The notes beneath the pieces were generated by a model that saw nothing but the letters and a program-made list of their open reading frames with translations, did no database searches and had not been told where the DNA came from. A DNA stretch of 64,000 nucleotides from Cochliopodium minus (Eukaryota; Discosea; Himatismenida; Cochliopodiidae). A program made the position numbers and the translations under genes. This document shows, piece by piece, positions 1 to 12,486 of the stretch (position 1 is the first letter of the stretch; the number at the start of each line of letters is the position of its first letter). Location of the stretch: NCBI GenBank assembly GCA_024220525.1, contig JAMYWO010000002.1:369432-433431 (forward strand). Direction: 5' to 3'.

Positions 1-947
1 TCCTCCACAAGAGACCTCTTTGATCTAATCTTCTTAGGAACAGGAGAAGCGACATAAGTGATTTGAATTCTTTTCTTAGAGGAATTAATATTATTGTTAT
101 TGTTAAAACTACTATTAAAACTGTTATTGTTCTCATCGTTTCTTTCGTTTAAAAAAACATTTTTTAAATGAGTGTTATAATCTTCGAGTTTGAAGGGGAC
201 GTCTCTATTTTGAATTACTTTGATCACTTCTAGGGCGGGGGTGTCTTCTATGGTGACGAAGGAGGAGCGGTCGTCATTCTTGTAGATTTGCACACCGTTG
301 AATCCGTGGAAGTACTCTGTTATTTCCAACATTGTCAATGAGATATCGTATCCATAAACGAAAATAACATTTTGATCAATGTTCACTAAAAAAAATTTAA
401 TTGTATCATTTAAAAATAAAATTAAACATGGAATAATAAAATAAAAATAAAAAAATGAAAAAATAAATTAAAAAAAAATGAATGAAATAAAAATGTTGAG
501 AATTGTAGAAGATAATAAATAAATAAAAAATGTTAAAAATAAAAAAATGTGTTTTTGTTACAATCATCAAATTGGGATTCGAGATCAAAGGACCCATTGT
601 TGATGTTGATTTTGTTGAAGTATTTGGAGAGGGCAGGATGGCTAACAATCTTGCTTTTGTCATAGTCTTTGTCGGTCCTTGAAATAATTTCATTTGCAAC
701 TTTTACAAAAACGTATCCTGTCTGAAAAAAAATAAATAAAAATTATTTTATTTTATTCAATATTTTTTTTGATTTTTAATTTTAATTTATTTTCTATTTT
801 TTTTAACATTTTATTTTTTTTTTGAAAGTTTTATTTTTTTACCATGTAGGCGTCATAACCTGCATTATGCGCTTGTTCGGTGAGTGATAAACCTTCGTGA
901 AGGCCTAGAACAAAAAAAAATGATCGAATCAAAAATAACTTTTGAAT

Positions 948-978
<31 letters not shown>

Positions 979-2922
979 TAAAATAAAAAATAATTGAAAA
1001 TAAAAATAAAAAATAAAGATTCAAAAATGTTTATTAAAAAATAAATAAGAAAATAAAAAATAAATAAGAAAATAAAAAAAAAATTGAAAATAAAATAAAA
1101 AATAAAAATAAATTTTCAAAAAAATAAAGATTGAAAAAAAAAAGAAGTTACAAATAACAGGATTTTCAAAATTTTTAGAAAAGTTATAAGATTGGCCAAG
1201 ATCAGTAGGAGTATCGAAATCTTCACGACTCATGATGTACTTGGTGTCATAACAAGAAGTGAAAAACTGTTTGAAAATTTGTTTGAATTTGTAGGAGGAT
1301 TCCGGAAGCTTTTGGAGAAACTGTTGCACCGTTCTTACTGCATCATGGAGCATATTGTGTCCTATTACTGGCTTTTTGTTTTTTGTTATTTCGTCCAAAA
1401 TTTTTCTGAACCCTTTTTATAAAAAAAAATTGATCAAAAAAAAAATTAAAAAAATCAATTTAAAATAATTGATCAGTCTTTTTTTTTTTTATTTTTAAAA
1501 TGAATGAAAGTTTGAAAGAATATCAAAAAAAAAACAAAAACAAAACAAAAAATACAAAAATAAACATTCAAAAATTAATAAGCAAAATAAAAACAAAAAA
1601 TATTTAAAAAATCAAAAAACGTAAACTACAAAAAAAAAAACTATTAACTAGAATTTTTTAAACGAAATTCTTCCTTAAACAAAGTATGGTTTTTTGAGAT
1701 TTTTTTTTTTACCAATCTTATCCTCGATCTTTTTCCTTTGTTCCATTAATTGATCCCCCTTCAACTCATTGAGATGCTCCTGAGACGAAACCTTGATAAA
1801 ACTGATCTTGTTCCTCTCAGTCCTCCCAGTAAGCAAGTAAATCCTGTCTCCGAAGCTCTCCAAAGCTTGATAAATGAGTTTTCTTTTGTATGCATTACGA
1901 TCTTCTAATGTAAATTGTTCGCTGTTTGGATTGTTGAGCCATTCTGTAATTTTGTTGAGGGTTTCTTCGTAGAAGAGGCGGTCTTTCTCTTCTTTTGGAA
2001 TTGATCTTTCGTAGACCGTTTTTTTTTCTACAAACTCCTCCATTTTCTTTTGTTGTTCTATGGTGCAGTATGAAATTCCTACATTAAAAAAATTCAGAAA
2101 AATTGGATTCATGAGAATTTATTCAGATATAATCCTTCAAAATTGAACAACGGTTCGTAATTTTTTTTTCATAAATTTATATTCAATAATAAAGTGATTT
2201 ATATTATATATTGCATTGATTGAAGAATAACATGTTAAAGATTGATATTTATTTGATTCATTCGATAATCTGTTGATAATATTCTTTATATTTAATTTGT
2301 GGATAATCATGTTTCATATTATCCTTTAGAACAAATATTAAAAGGAGTTTTTTGATCCAAGATCTTATAATTTTTGTTTATACTAACCATCATCTATCAT
2401 TTTGTTGAAATCGAATCCATTTTTTCTCAAAAACTTTATGGAGGAGGAATCTGATAGATATCTCATCTGGAATGAAGGAAAGATATTTGCATTGTATGGA
2501 AAACATTCATAATAATCCTTTCTATAATTGTATTAATGTTATTATTACAATAAAAATTGCTTTTGAAAAAAAAAAATGTTACTCTGTAAAATATGGGTCT
2601 TGTGAGATACGAATATAAAGATTAATAAACAATATTTACCTTTGTTATATTTCCAAAAACACAATCCAAATTGATTCACTAAAAATTTCTGTGCACATTC
2701 CTTTATTTTACTTTAATATGTTTTTAAATAAGTTTATTTAAGGGATTTAAAAGTTTTATTTTACTGATAGATTTGTTCTGTGGTATCTACTGGTGATGGT
2801 TTTTCTCTGTTAGAGATGAATAATCCTGTCATTTCTAAATCAAATGATACAAAATCACATTCCTCAATGATTTCTTTGATCTTTTTGAAATGATCTTCAA
2901 AATTCTCATTGGTAAGTTCCAT
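1..2922 (-). CDS. PARN: Poly(A)-specific ribonuclease PARN, 3' end beyond window
   Basis: PARN is a DEDD-family 3' exonuclease that removes poly(A) tails from mRNA and trims small RNAs. The exon chain starts with ATG at 2920-2922. The first exon carries the paired acids of motif I (FDLEMTG), matching D28/E30 of human PARN. Following exons give VNQFGLCFWKY (about 2640-2700), the FPYNANIF and FDFNKMIDDG stretch (2389-2522), the helical and R3H-like part (1690-2080), motif II IGHNMLHD (1300-1360) and motif III HNAGYDAY (843-905), so all four catalytic acids and the His are present. The RRM-like part lies at 300-390. A basic, Asn-rich tail with KKIRSK, probably a nuclear signal, runs off the left edge. 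Splice phases join cleanly, for example CA|GT then AG|TAAAATA. At least eight exons. The identity is secure; exact small exon ends are estimates. Confidence 0.93.
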
Positions 2923-3596
2923 TTTTTTTTTATATATTTTAACTGAGAATTATATTTAGAAAATGTTTCTTTGCAAAAGCTCAAAAAGAGTTAATCCAAA
3001 GATTCTTTTACAATTTCATTTATTTCAAGGTTAGATTCAAGTGATGGATCATTGATATAAAAAAAAAAAAATTGAATTTGAAAGTAGGAACTTCTTTTAG
3101 AAGCATATAATAACTTGATTGAAATAATCCCAAGAATAAAAAGAATATAGGAATCATTTCAATCATCATCCAATCATTCTTAAAATAATATTTTGTAGGA
3201 GAATAAAAATTATGGAGATAAACTGTTTTTTAGGAAAATCTGTTATAGGATTGGTTTTGATAGGATATATCTGTTTGATTTCCTCTATATAATAACCTCC
3301 ATACTTTTTGATTCATTCATTTTTTTTTTTTTAAGTGTTTATAATGTATGCAATATGGAGGGAAAAGAACAAACTAATATGATTCTCTATGTTCTCAAGG
3401 AAAAATGACTCGCAAATTGAAAAAAGAAGAAAATATTTGAAATATTTTGAAGAAATAAAATTAAAAAAAAAAAATAAAAAAAATTTGAAATGATTAACGA
3501 AAGCAACATATTGTCAAATCTTAAAAGTACTTTCTTTTTTTGCAAGATTTAAAATCAAATTAACGTTGATATTCTTTTTTACAAGCATCCTTACAG
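2923..3596. other. Intergenic / upstream region between PARN and ZIP4-like gene
   Basis: The two genes face away from each other here. The DNA is AT-rich with poly-A/T tracts and no convincing long ORF. A short ATG-initiated stretch at 3355-3390 (MEGKEQTNMILY) could be the missing first exon of the downstream gene, but this is not proven. Confidence 0.5.
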
Positions 3597-5409
3597 AACA
3601 TCCTTAATCTGTACAAAGAAAAAAACAAAGTCTCAATAGAAGTGTTGAAAGATATCAGATCAAAATATGTGAAGAACATAATGCCAGAGATGCTCGTTTT
3701 GGAGGATGTTTTGGAGCTTAGAATCTTTGCATTCAGATTGTGGGAGATAGCAGTATCGATGAGCCAAGATGAACATCTAAATCAAGATGATTACAAAAAT
3801 CTACAATTGGAAATACAATGTAAAATATACAAAAAATAAAACAAGTGAAAATAAAAAATAATATAAAATTTTTATGTAAAGAAAATATAATTTTATATAA
3901 TCCTTTATTTCCAATTTCATCGTATTAATCTCACCTTATTTTTTCAAACAGATAGATATCTTGCGACAGATATCTTGACAATCATAACCACGAGGAGGGA
4001 AGACGTAGAAACAGACATCTACATCAATATAGCATTGTTTTGCTTGAGAACTGGAATGAGGTTGCAAGTGTTGAACGATCAACTCGCATTGACAGCTCTC
4101 CAAAAGGGACTGGAGTTTTGCAAGTCTCTTAAAAACAAGATAACAAACCTCTCTCAAACAGAAATAGAAAAAATAGATGAGATTGAAATGTAAAAACTAA
4201 TGAAATTTTTTTTTTAAACTTACAAAACCTTTTTTTCTTCATTAATTTTTTATAGAAGCATCTTGTTGAACATTTCTCAGCTCCATAGGAAGAACGGAAG
4301 AGATGGAGAGTCCATAGAGAACATAGAAAAGATAAAGGAGTTGGTTTCTCTCATTCCTTCGAAAGTAATCTTTAACGATTTTTTCGTTTAATTATTTCTG
4401 AAACATTTCTTGATATTTAAACTCTTGATATTTACTTACCCATTAATTAATTATACTTTTAATTGAAACTTTCCTTAATAATGATTCTCTTTTTTAATTT
4501 TTAAAGGCTCTTTACTTGTCGAACAGCTGTTACAACGTAGTTATAGACTACTACAAGAAGAACGATGTTGCAAACACAAAGAAATGGATAGAGATTTCTC
4601 TTTACTTTTTCGACATTTGCAAGCAAAACGAGAAATTGAAAGAAAAATCCAGCGAGAATCACTCCAAGCTTTTGAGACTTCTTGCTGAATGCTTTCTGAA
4701 GGAAAACGACTTTGACAAAGCCATTGCATCCGTCAACTTGGCCAATCAAGTTTGTTTGTGCGAATTGGGAGTCATTTTGTTGGCAAAGATTTTTTTGTTG
4801 AGCGACAAACCCGAAAAAGAAGACTTCTTCTTCTCTGCCCTCTCCTACCCTGATATCACTGCAGATTCTTCCTACAAAATTTGCAGCTTTGCCAAGGAAA
4901 AGGACTTTTTTAACTTGGCTATCAAAGGACTCGCCATCTCCGAAGAAAAGTTCAAAGAAAAATGGTTTATACTTACTCAAACCAAAATTTTTATATTTAT
5001 TAATAATTTTTTTAACTGTAAAAAAATATTTTTGATTATTTTTAATATTTTAAATAAAAAAATTTCTATTAATTATTTTGATTATTTTAATATTTTTATT
5101 TTTTGAAAGGTATTCATTGTTCAGAGTTTCGAGATTATCATTGATGTTAGATAACCAATCTACCTACCAAAAAGAAGTGTTTTTACTTTTACAACAAACG
5201 ATATCGGACCACAGATCCTCCCTTCACAAGTTAGAAGAAAAAGAAAGAATAAAGTTATACCAAAAGATGTGGAACATTTCCCTCTCCCTTTTCCAAAACG
5301 AGGAAGTAAATTTGGAGGAAACTTCTGTTGTTTGGTTCGAAAGATGTGCTTCCTTGCTTTCCAACGACGAAGTCTCCGAAAAGGCAAAGTGTTATAGGCT
5401 CATCTCTCG
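3597..5409 (+). CDS. ZIP4/SPO22/TEX11-like meiotic TPR protein, both ends incomplete
   Basis: ZIP4/SPO22 (TEX11 in animals) is a TPR scaffold of meiotic crossover formation. Exons at about 3597-3824, 3951-4190, 4255-4370, 4508-4963 and 5109-5409 join in frame. They encode helical repeats including LYLSNSCYNVVIDYYKKND, LLRLLAECFLKENDFDKAIA and VNLANQ, the hallmark 'LLRLLA..YL..D..KAL.AVNLAN' block of the SPO22 family. A later block (ICSFAKEKDFFNLAIKGL) also fits. The start is unclear: the first exon seen begins after TTACAG at 3596, so one or more upstream exons are missing. The last exon ends at a strong donor (CTC|GTAAGA, 5410) and no later exon follows, leaving about half the usual ~900 residues. 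The loss coincides with the microsatellite junction at 5.44 kb and is probably an assembly effect. The family call rests on pattern memory, not on a search. Confidence 0.62.
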
Positions 5410-5733
5410 TAAGAAAAAAAATATATATTGAAAAATAAAAAATAATAAATAAATAATAAATAATAAATAATAAATAATAAATAATAAATAATAAATAATA
5501 AATAATAAATAATAAATAAACAATGAATAATGAAAAATAAAAATAATATAATGAAACTTGAATGACATTAATGATAAAAATAATAATAAAATATAATAAG
5601 TTATACAATATAAATAAAATATAAACAAATTAATATATAGTAAGCAAATATAAATAAGAATTAAACGGAAAGAAATAAAGATTAAGATACAATAAATTAT
5701 AAATAATAAAAATATAAAAAAGAGAGTGGAAAC
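5410..5733. other. Probable chimeric junction inside two introns
   Basis: No coding sequence is visible. The left border is a donor of the + gene (GTAAGA at 5410); the right border is a donor of the - gene (CTGAG|GTTTCC at 5734/5733). Neither intron has a matching acceptor and downstream exon on its own strand. The simplest reading is an assembly misjoin across the microsatellite. Confidence 0.6.
5440..5520. repeat. Heptamer microsatellite (AATAAAT)n
   Basis: About eleven near-perfect copies of a 7-bp unit. It lies where an intron of the + strand ZIP4-like gene and an intron of the - strand RELCH gene meet. The reverse-complement unit (TTATTTA)n recurs at 43277-43352 in the same kind of position. 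Confidence 0.9.
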
Positions 5734-7759
5734 CTCAGTTCAGGTCTGACAAAAGGAGCTAAAGCAGAACAACTGTCTGCAACCAAAATTCTTCTACCTA
5801 CTTTCTCATCTTCAATATTTTCCCAACAGTGAGGCAACAACTCTTCATTTGTTTTGTCCAATCCTTTTTTTATTTAATTAAAATTAAACTTTTAATTAAA
5901 AATAATAAAAATTATAACAATGATAATAAAAGTAATAATAACAACAATAATAATAAAATTAATAATAATAACAGTAATAATAAATATAATAATAATAATA
6001 ATAACAATATAAATAATAATAATAATAACAGTAATAATAAATATAATAATAATAATGATAATAATAATAATAATAATAATAACAGTAATAATAATTATAA
6101 TAATAATAATAACAATGATAACAATTAATAAAAAAAGAAATTATTAATAAATAAATTAAAAAAAAGGTAAAAAGGGGGAGAGACCGATGATAGAAGCCAA
6201 AGAAGTACAACCCTCCATAATCATTTTACGTTGAACAGCATTGGGGTTTTTGATGAGAGTGAACAAAAGTTTGGTGAGATTATTACGAACTTTGGGATCT
6301 TCATGATGACGTATAGTGACCATGAGAACGGGTAACAATTCTTCTCTTTTTTGATACAGAACTCCTGCTGTTACAAACGGTAAACATTCCGCTACTATTT
6401 TAGTAACACTCTTGTGATCATTTTTATCCAAGTCTCCCAGATACTCTATCTTTTTTTAAAAAAAAATAATAAATAAATTTCAAAATAAGATAAATATAGT
6501 TTGATATAAAGATAGAGATAAATATAGATTGATAAAGATAAAGATAGATTGATAAAGATAGAGATAAATATAGATTGATAAAGATAAAGAAAGAGATCAA
6601 TTCATTTACCTCTTTTTGTACTCTCTCAGAATCTTTGGAGATGTCATCTTGATCTAAATCATCATATTTTCTTAAACGATGGAAAATACGCCTTCTTTTT
6701 TTAATTTGCTTTTCAGGTTCAACTTGGGAAAGATCAAGAGAGGGATTAGAGTTTTCTTGCAGAGGAGATTCAAGAGGATCTTGAGAAATAGAATTTTCCT
6801 GAGAAGGTAATGAAGAAGAAGGATCATGGGGCTGAGAAGGGAAAGAAGAGGGAGGATAATTTTTGTAATTACTAGTATTAAACTCTTCTTGTCTTTTAAT
6901 TTGTTTTTCCAATTTTCCTATTTTTGTTTTTAAGAGCTGATTTTTAGATTGGAGAGATTCTATTTTTCTTTGAGATTCATTCAAGAGTTCTTTTGTCTTT
7001 TGGTAAGAAGATTGTTCGAATCTTTCCTTGTTGGGACCAACATTGAGATAATAACGAAATAAAGCAACCAATGGAGGAGGTTCCTTTACTTTTTTGAGAC
7101 CAACAGAGGACCAATCAGTAAGATTTTGATCAGAAATGTCTTGAGAAAAATAAATAGATGCCATCTCGTATCCATTTTGGGCCAAATATTGATTTAGAAT
7201 GAAATTCAAAGCTTTTTCTTCTTGTGGTTTCACTGGTTCTTTTTCAAGATTATTTATAGCAATTGTTCTTTGCTTTTCCTCTTCTTCTGTGAGGTTGGAA
7301 ATTAGTGTTTTTTCATTATTGCTCTTAAAGGTTAATGTGGACAATTCTTTATTCAATATTTCAATATTCTCTTGTGCCAATTTCAATTCATATTCTGTCA
7401 ATGAAATTCTTTGATCTTTTTCTTTTAATAATTCAAGTAATTCATTCTCCATCATTGAAGAAGATTTATGCTTTTTTTTGTCATCCTCTTTTGAATATAT
7501 AATAAGTCGTTATAAAAAAGATACATAAAGAAAAAATACCTTTTTTTATTTGCAAGAATGGAAGTTGAGTATCTAATTTATAGAAAAATTCTAATAATGA
7601 CTTGATTGTGGTTCCTTTTTCAATATTTTCTTGATAGAATTCCAATGCAGTCAAATATAGTTTATTATCTAAAAGATATTGAGCTATTTCTTCACAATTC
7701 ATTTCATTATTGTTAAGATCTTTGTCAATTTTTCCAATTTCAGAATTTTCATCACTCAT
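5734..7759 (-). CDS. RELCH: RELCH (KIAA1468) LisH/HEAT protein, C-terminal part missing
   Basis: RELCH links RAB11 recycling endosomes to cholesterol transfer. The first exon (ATG at 7759) encodes a LisH motif (IAQYLLDNKLYLTALEFYQE). The second (about 7455-6612) has a coiled coil, then a second LisH-like block (LNFILNQYLAQNGYEMASIY) and SVGLKKVKEPPPLVALFRYY, as in animal RELCH, followed by a Ser/Pro-rich linker. Later exons (about 6430-6190 and 5862-5734) give HEAT-type sequence: KREELLPVLMVTIRHHEDPK, then ELLPHCWENIEDEKVGRRIL and VADSCSALAPFVRPEL. Splicing ATCG|GTCTCT...AAAAAG|GATTGG restores the frame. The gene stops at a donor at 5733, about 500-600 residues short of the family. The intron at 5863-6189 holds an (AAT)n tract. 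It shares the 7760-8122 upstream region with the dynamin gene. Confidence 0.88.
5905..6126. repeat. (AAT)n-type trinucleotide tract in RELCH intron
   Basis: Imperfect AAT/AAC repeats give open frames of poly-Asn on one strand and poly-Tyr on the other. The tract sits between two well-supported RELCH exons, so it is intronic and not coding. Confidence 0.85.
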
Positions 7760-8122
7760 TTTTTTTTATATATATTACACCAAATATAAATTTTCTCCAA
7801 CAATGATATTGAGAATTAAAGAACATTTTGAATTCATTTATTCTATATAAATTTGTTTTGAAAATATATTTAAAAAAAAAAAATATAGAAATTGATTTCG
7901 AGCCCAAAAAAATATATGAATTATTAATATTATTTTGGTATCATGGAAAATAATTATATGAAAGGATAGTTGATTTTTTTTATTATATTTTATCAATTTA
8001 TCAAATAATTCAAATAATTCCTGTAAAAATTAAATTTATATTCATATGCAGGTATTCCAACAAATATCATTAATAAATAAAAAAAAATTAAAATCTTTTT
8101 CACTAATTTCGAAAAAATTTGA
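7760..8122. promoter_or_regulatory. Shared divergent upstream region, RELCH / dynamin
   Basis: 363 bp between two divergent start codons. Very AT-rich with poly-A runs near 7870-7885 and 8080. No further ORF and no named promoter element is recognised. Its role is inferred from position only. Confidence 0.4.
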
Positions 8123-11100
8123 ATGGATAGCAACATAAAAGAACAAATTGCAATGGACAAGCTTTCAATGGATCTTGAATTTGCAAAAAATCTTAATGAT
8201 GATGAATTATCAAAGAAATATTTGAGCGATAATGATGAAACAGAATTTACAGAAGGTAAGATAATGCTTTATAAACAATTCAATCAATTAAAATTTCATT
8301 AATTTCATAAAAAGAAACACCAAGTTCCCAAAATAGCGCACTCAAAACTATAAATGGGAATGGAGGTGATCAATATTCACAAGTTGCAGCATTGGCAAAG
8401 AAATTACATGAAGAAGAGAAAAAAAAATATGAAGAAAGGAAGAGAAGAAGGGCAGAGCAAGAAAAAACTGAAAGGAAAGTGAAAAGGAAAATCACAGAGG
8501 AGGAAGAGAAATTGAAAATACAAGAAACGAACACATCCAAAGCAAATTCCACATTATATCAATTATTCAATGATTTGCAAGGTGTTTCAAACGAGTAAAT
8601 AAATTTTCCTTTTTTTTTTTTGTTTAAAAATATACATAAAATTAATATTGAGGGAGAATAATATATATAATTTTTACATTATTTTTTTTTATAGTTTTGA
8701 CTTGAAGATAGAATCACCTGAGCTTGTGGTGGTCGGGATGCAGTCCGACGGCAAGTCATCTTTCATAGAAGCATTGCTCTCTTTTCAATTTAACATTGTG
8801 GAATCTTCGATTGGAACAAGAAGACCTCTCATCATTCAAATGATCAATGATCAATCGAAAAAGGAGCCATACTGTAGATTCAGAAAAGAGGAATCTGTGG
8901 GAAGTAAATCAAATGAGCCCAATCCAAAGAATAATGGAAGGTAATCTAAATTATACGTATCATAAAATCCAAAATAATAACTAATTTATCGATTTATCAC
9001 AATATTATCATAATTTCTTTTCAAAAGTTTTTCATTGTCTTCTTCGACTTCATCAACAAACGGAATGGAGGACTGTTTTGAAATTGATCCTGTCCCAGTT
9101 CACAAACTAAGTGACGAGTTGAACAGGAGAACAAATGACGTTGCAGGGTTCAGTACTGATTGTGTTTCTCCAAAGCCTATTATTTTGAGAGTTGAATATT
9201 ATGCTTGTGCAAATCTAACCATTTTTGATACACCTGGTAATTTTTTTTTCTATATTTTCAAAAATTAAATTTTTTGTAAAAATTAAGGTTTTAGATTAAG
9301 AGGTGACGAAAAGTTGAAGTCTGAAATTGAAGAAATGGTGATGGAGATCATAAAACCTTCTCACAGAATAATTATTTGTTTGGAACAATCCACTGGTAAA
9401 ATTAACTTATTTTTATGTAAATACTTCAATTTATAAAATTTAAAAATAGTGGAATGGGCTAATACAAACTCTAGACACATAGTTTCAAGGGTAGATCCAA
9501 ACTTTGAAAGGACCATTTTGGTAAACACCAAATTTGACAATAGAGTAAAAGAATTACGCAACGCGAACAGTGCAAACAAGTATCTTTCAGGAGAAAATTT
9601 ACCTCTTGGCAAAAAACCTTTCTTCATTTCTTTGCCTGTCAAAAGAGAACTTTCTCCTGAATCTTTCAGTGAACACATCAAAAAGTGTTACTTAGAGGAC
9701 TACAAGTAACTTTTTTTAAATGTATGTATGATTTAAATTTTTTTTTTTGGAAAAAAAAAAAAATTAGATGTCTCCTTTCTGTCAACTTTGATGAGAGCGT
9801 TCATTTGGACAACTTGGGGTTTTTTCGACTAAAAACTTTTCTAGAAAAGTTACTCACAGAAAACTACCACAAAAGCATCATTCCAACTCTTCAATCTTTG
9901 GAAACTCTTGTCAGAAAAACTTCCAATGAGATCGATAACATCAAAAAAGAACTCAAGGTACCTCTTTCGTGTTGATTGAAATGGAAGTTTTTTTTTTTAA
10001 ATTAACTTTTTTTTTTAAAAAAAAGACAAACACAATAGAAAACTTGAAGTCAAAAGTTAACTTGTTCGTTCAAAACTTTTTGCTCATAACAGAAAAGTTG
10101 TTGGAAGGATCCATCATTGGGAGCCCGGACACCTATGGACAAACTTTACAGGAAGAGAAAAACTTGTCAAATGTTCAACCTTGGCCAAACTCCCAAATCA
10201 ATTATGACATTGAAAATAACGACCACAAACTCTATGGTGGTGCACAATTCAACAGAATCTTGAACGAATTTGAATATGCTGCTCACTCGATGTAAAATTT
10301 TAATTTCTCTCATTTTTAAATTATTTTTAATTTTTTTTACAAAGAGAATTTCCTCCAACTTCTATAAATGAAGTGGCTTCTTCCATAGGAAATAGCAAAG
10401 GACACAACATGCCTTCTTTTGATTCTGCAGCATCAGACATAGTTCAGTTCAAATCCAAAAAAGTATTGTTGCCTTTGATTGAAATTGTTTGCCAAAGAAC
10501 TACCTACATCATGAAGAGACTCTTTTCGATTTCCATTGAAGTAATGAAATCTGGTGAGTCCATATTTTTTTTTTGAATTAATAAAATCAAAACTAAACGA
10601 GTAATTTTTATCTATTTTTTTATGCTTCATAGGAGACGACCAATTCAATGAAGGGAACTGCTCAATTCTTTCGTCATATGATCTTTTTGTTAGCGATCTC
10701 CAAAACACATTTTACACTTTCATAGAGTCCATAGAGAAAAACTGTAAAAAAAAATTAATAGAAGACTTTGCTACTTTCACCAAAATTGTTGATTGGGACT
10801 TACTCACTGGCCTTCAATCCTTCAAAGAAGTAAATTTTAATTTTTAATTTTTCAAAAATAATTATTTTATATTAAAAGACTTCTTTGGTCAATTCCACAC
10901 CAGAACAAACAAAGGAAAGAGTGATAAACTTGATGAAACCACAAAACTTTCTTAACGAACAAAAAGACAGTCCCATTTTTCTCAGAACAAGGTAAATTTA
11001 ATTTTTGTTTTCCAAAAACTATTCAAACTTTTTTTAGAAACATTGATCAAAACTCTTACAAGTACATTTGTGAGATTTCAGCAAAACTTTTCAGTGGTAT

Positions 11101-11409
11101 CAGATTTTTCTTTGTCAAGTATATCAGAAATAAGTTGAATGCTTTCTTTTTGGTACCCACCTTTTCTTCCTCAATAAATTTTTTTTTTAAAAATTTTCTT
11201 TTTTCAAGGAACCTATCTTTCAAAAATTGGGCACTTATCTTTCGGAGCACTTTAGAAAGATGGAGAACTCCACCTACGAGAAAATGTTTGATTTAGGTAT
11301 CAAAGATTTGGAAAACAAACTCGTAATTCTCCAAAAGAAATATACCCATTGCAAACAAAATAGAGACAGATTCAAAGAGATTACCCTTAAAATTAAAAAT
11401 TACAATTAA
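8123..11409 (+). CDS. DRP5/ARC5-type dynamin-related GTPase with N-terminal extension
   Basis: A large membrane-remodelling GTPase of the DRP5 (plant ARC5, Dictyostelium Dlp) branch, a group linked to cytokinesis and plastid division. ATG at 8123-8125. The GTPase domain begins after LYQLFNDLQGVSN (about 8555-8595) and shows G1 GMQSDGKSS (8739-8760), the TRRP switch (8820), G3 DTPG (9228-9240) and G4 NTKFD (9521-9538). The wording LYxxxNxLxG followed by VVVGMQSDGKSSFIEALLSFQFN is typical of this branch. The frame crosses the apparent stop at 8596 by an intron (ACGA|GTAAAT...TATAG|TTTTGA), which gives SNDFDLKIESPELVVVG. Later exons give helical stalk sequence to the stop at 11409. The first ~150 residues are charged coiled coil with two FAxxLxxDE/LAxxLxEEE motifs. 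No PH domain is seen. At least ten introns. Confidence 0.85.
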
Positions 11410-11600
11410 ATCCTTTTTCCAAATGCCAAAAAAATTTTTTTTTCAGTTTTATTTCACTCAGTAATACAAATATTGAAAGATAAAAATCATTGTCAAATTT
11501 GGAACAAAAATAGTTGAACAATAAAAAAAAAATAATAAGGAATTGAATTTATTAATATTGTATAAATTCATTTTTTGTTTTTGGAAATTCTATTAAAAAA

Positions 11601-12486
11601 TTAGTTGCAAAGTTGTTTAAACTTTTCAGGGAATTTGATACGAATTACTAATTGGACGAATTCTTCTGGATCAATTTCACCAGATTTATCACTATCAGCT
11701 TCCTCAAAGAATTTCTTTGCATTCTCTTCAGTGAGACCATGAACACCAAGATAATCAAACTTTGTTTTGATTTCATCAAATTGTAATTTTCCATCTCCAC
11801 TTGTATCAGCTTGGGTAAAGTGTACCATTACAAACTATATAATTAATCCAATTTTATTTTTATAATTAAATTTATCATAAAATTTTTAATGTTACCTGCA
11901 AGTAGATAATCACACCCACTGCACCAGTCAAATCGAATGATCCAGTCAACTCTCTATCAGCAACAATTGAGCAAGCCTTTGCTACAGCTTCATTAAATTC
12001 ATAACCATTAACTTTCAAAAATTCTTGAATTTTTGAGTTTGATACTTTTCCAGATTTATTGGTATCCAAATTTTCAAAGCTATCCTATTATAAAGATGTT
12101 TATGTTTTAAATTTCTTAATGAAACAATAAAAATTCACCTTTATAGCAGTAAGGAATGAAATAAGTTGCAAAAATTGCCCATAATAAAATTCATCTGATG
12201 AAACATAAAAAGTTTTGAGATTTTCTACAACTTTAGGATTGCTGAAATTGAACCCTGCTCCCTAATTTCGCTTTATTAAATATTATTTCAAAATTGAAAA
12301 AAAAGGTACCTTTATCAATGTTTCAAAATTGGAAGACTAATAAAGATTGAGAATAGTTAATTTATATAATTTTTTATTTTTTCTTACACTGGTCAATCCC
12401 TTTTTTTCTGGATCAAGATTTTGGAATTGGGTGGTTAAATCCTTAACTCTTTCTTCACTAAGAATTGGGGTTTGATTTTCGCTCAT
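11601..12486 (-). CDS. EF-hand calcium-binding protein (penta-EF/grancalcin-like)
   Basis: A small calcium sensor of roughly 230 residues in five exons. Start ATG at 12484-12486. At least three EF-hand loops with canonical acids are visible: DTNKSGKVSNSK (about 12030-12065), DTSGDGKLQFDE (about 11775-11810) and DSDKSGEIDPEE (about 11660-11695). An early loop-like DPEKKGLTS (about 12395-12420) is degenerate. One internal exon encodes only about nine residues (SNFETLIK, about 12310-12340). The spacing of one loop in the middle and a pair at the end suggests a penta-EF or calcium-vector type, but I cannot place it in a named subfamily. No signal peptide or membrane segment. Ends in KFKQLCN. Confidence 0.8.

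Noticed and set aside
5440-5520. CRISPR-like or telomere-like array
   Set aside because: Units are 7 bp without spacers, in a eukaryotic intron; the unit has no G-run typical of telomeres.
5829-6210. Poly-Asn (+) and poly-Tyr (-) ORFs
   Set aside because: They arise from an (AAT)n tract inside a RELCH intron bounded by two homologous exons with matching splice phases.
6424-6620. Ser/Leu/Tyr-rich C-terminal extension of the RELCH exon
   Set aside because: It reads through a repetitive intron (GATAAAGATA units); the donor before it restores homology in the next exon.
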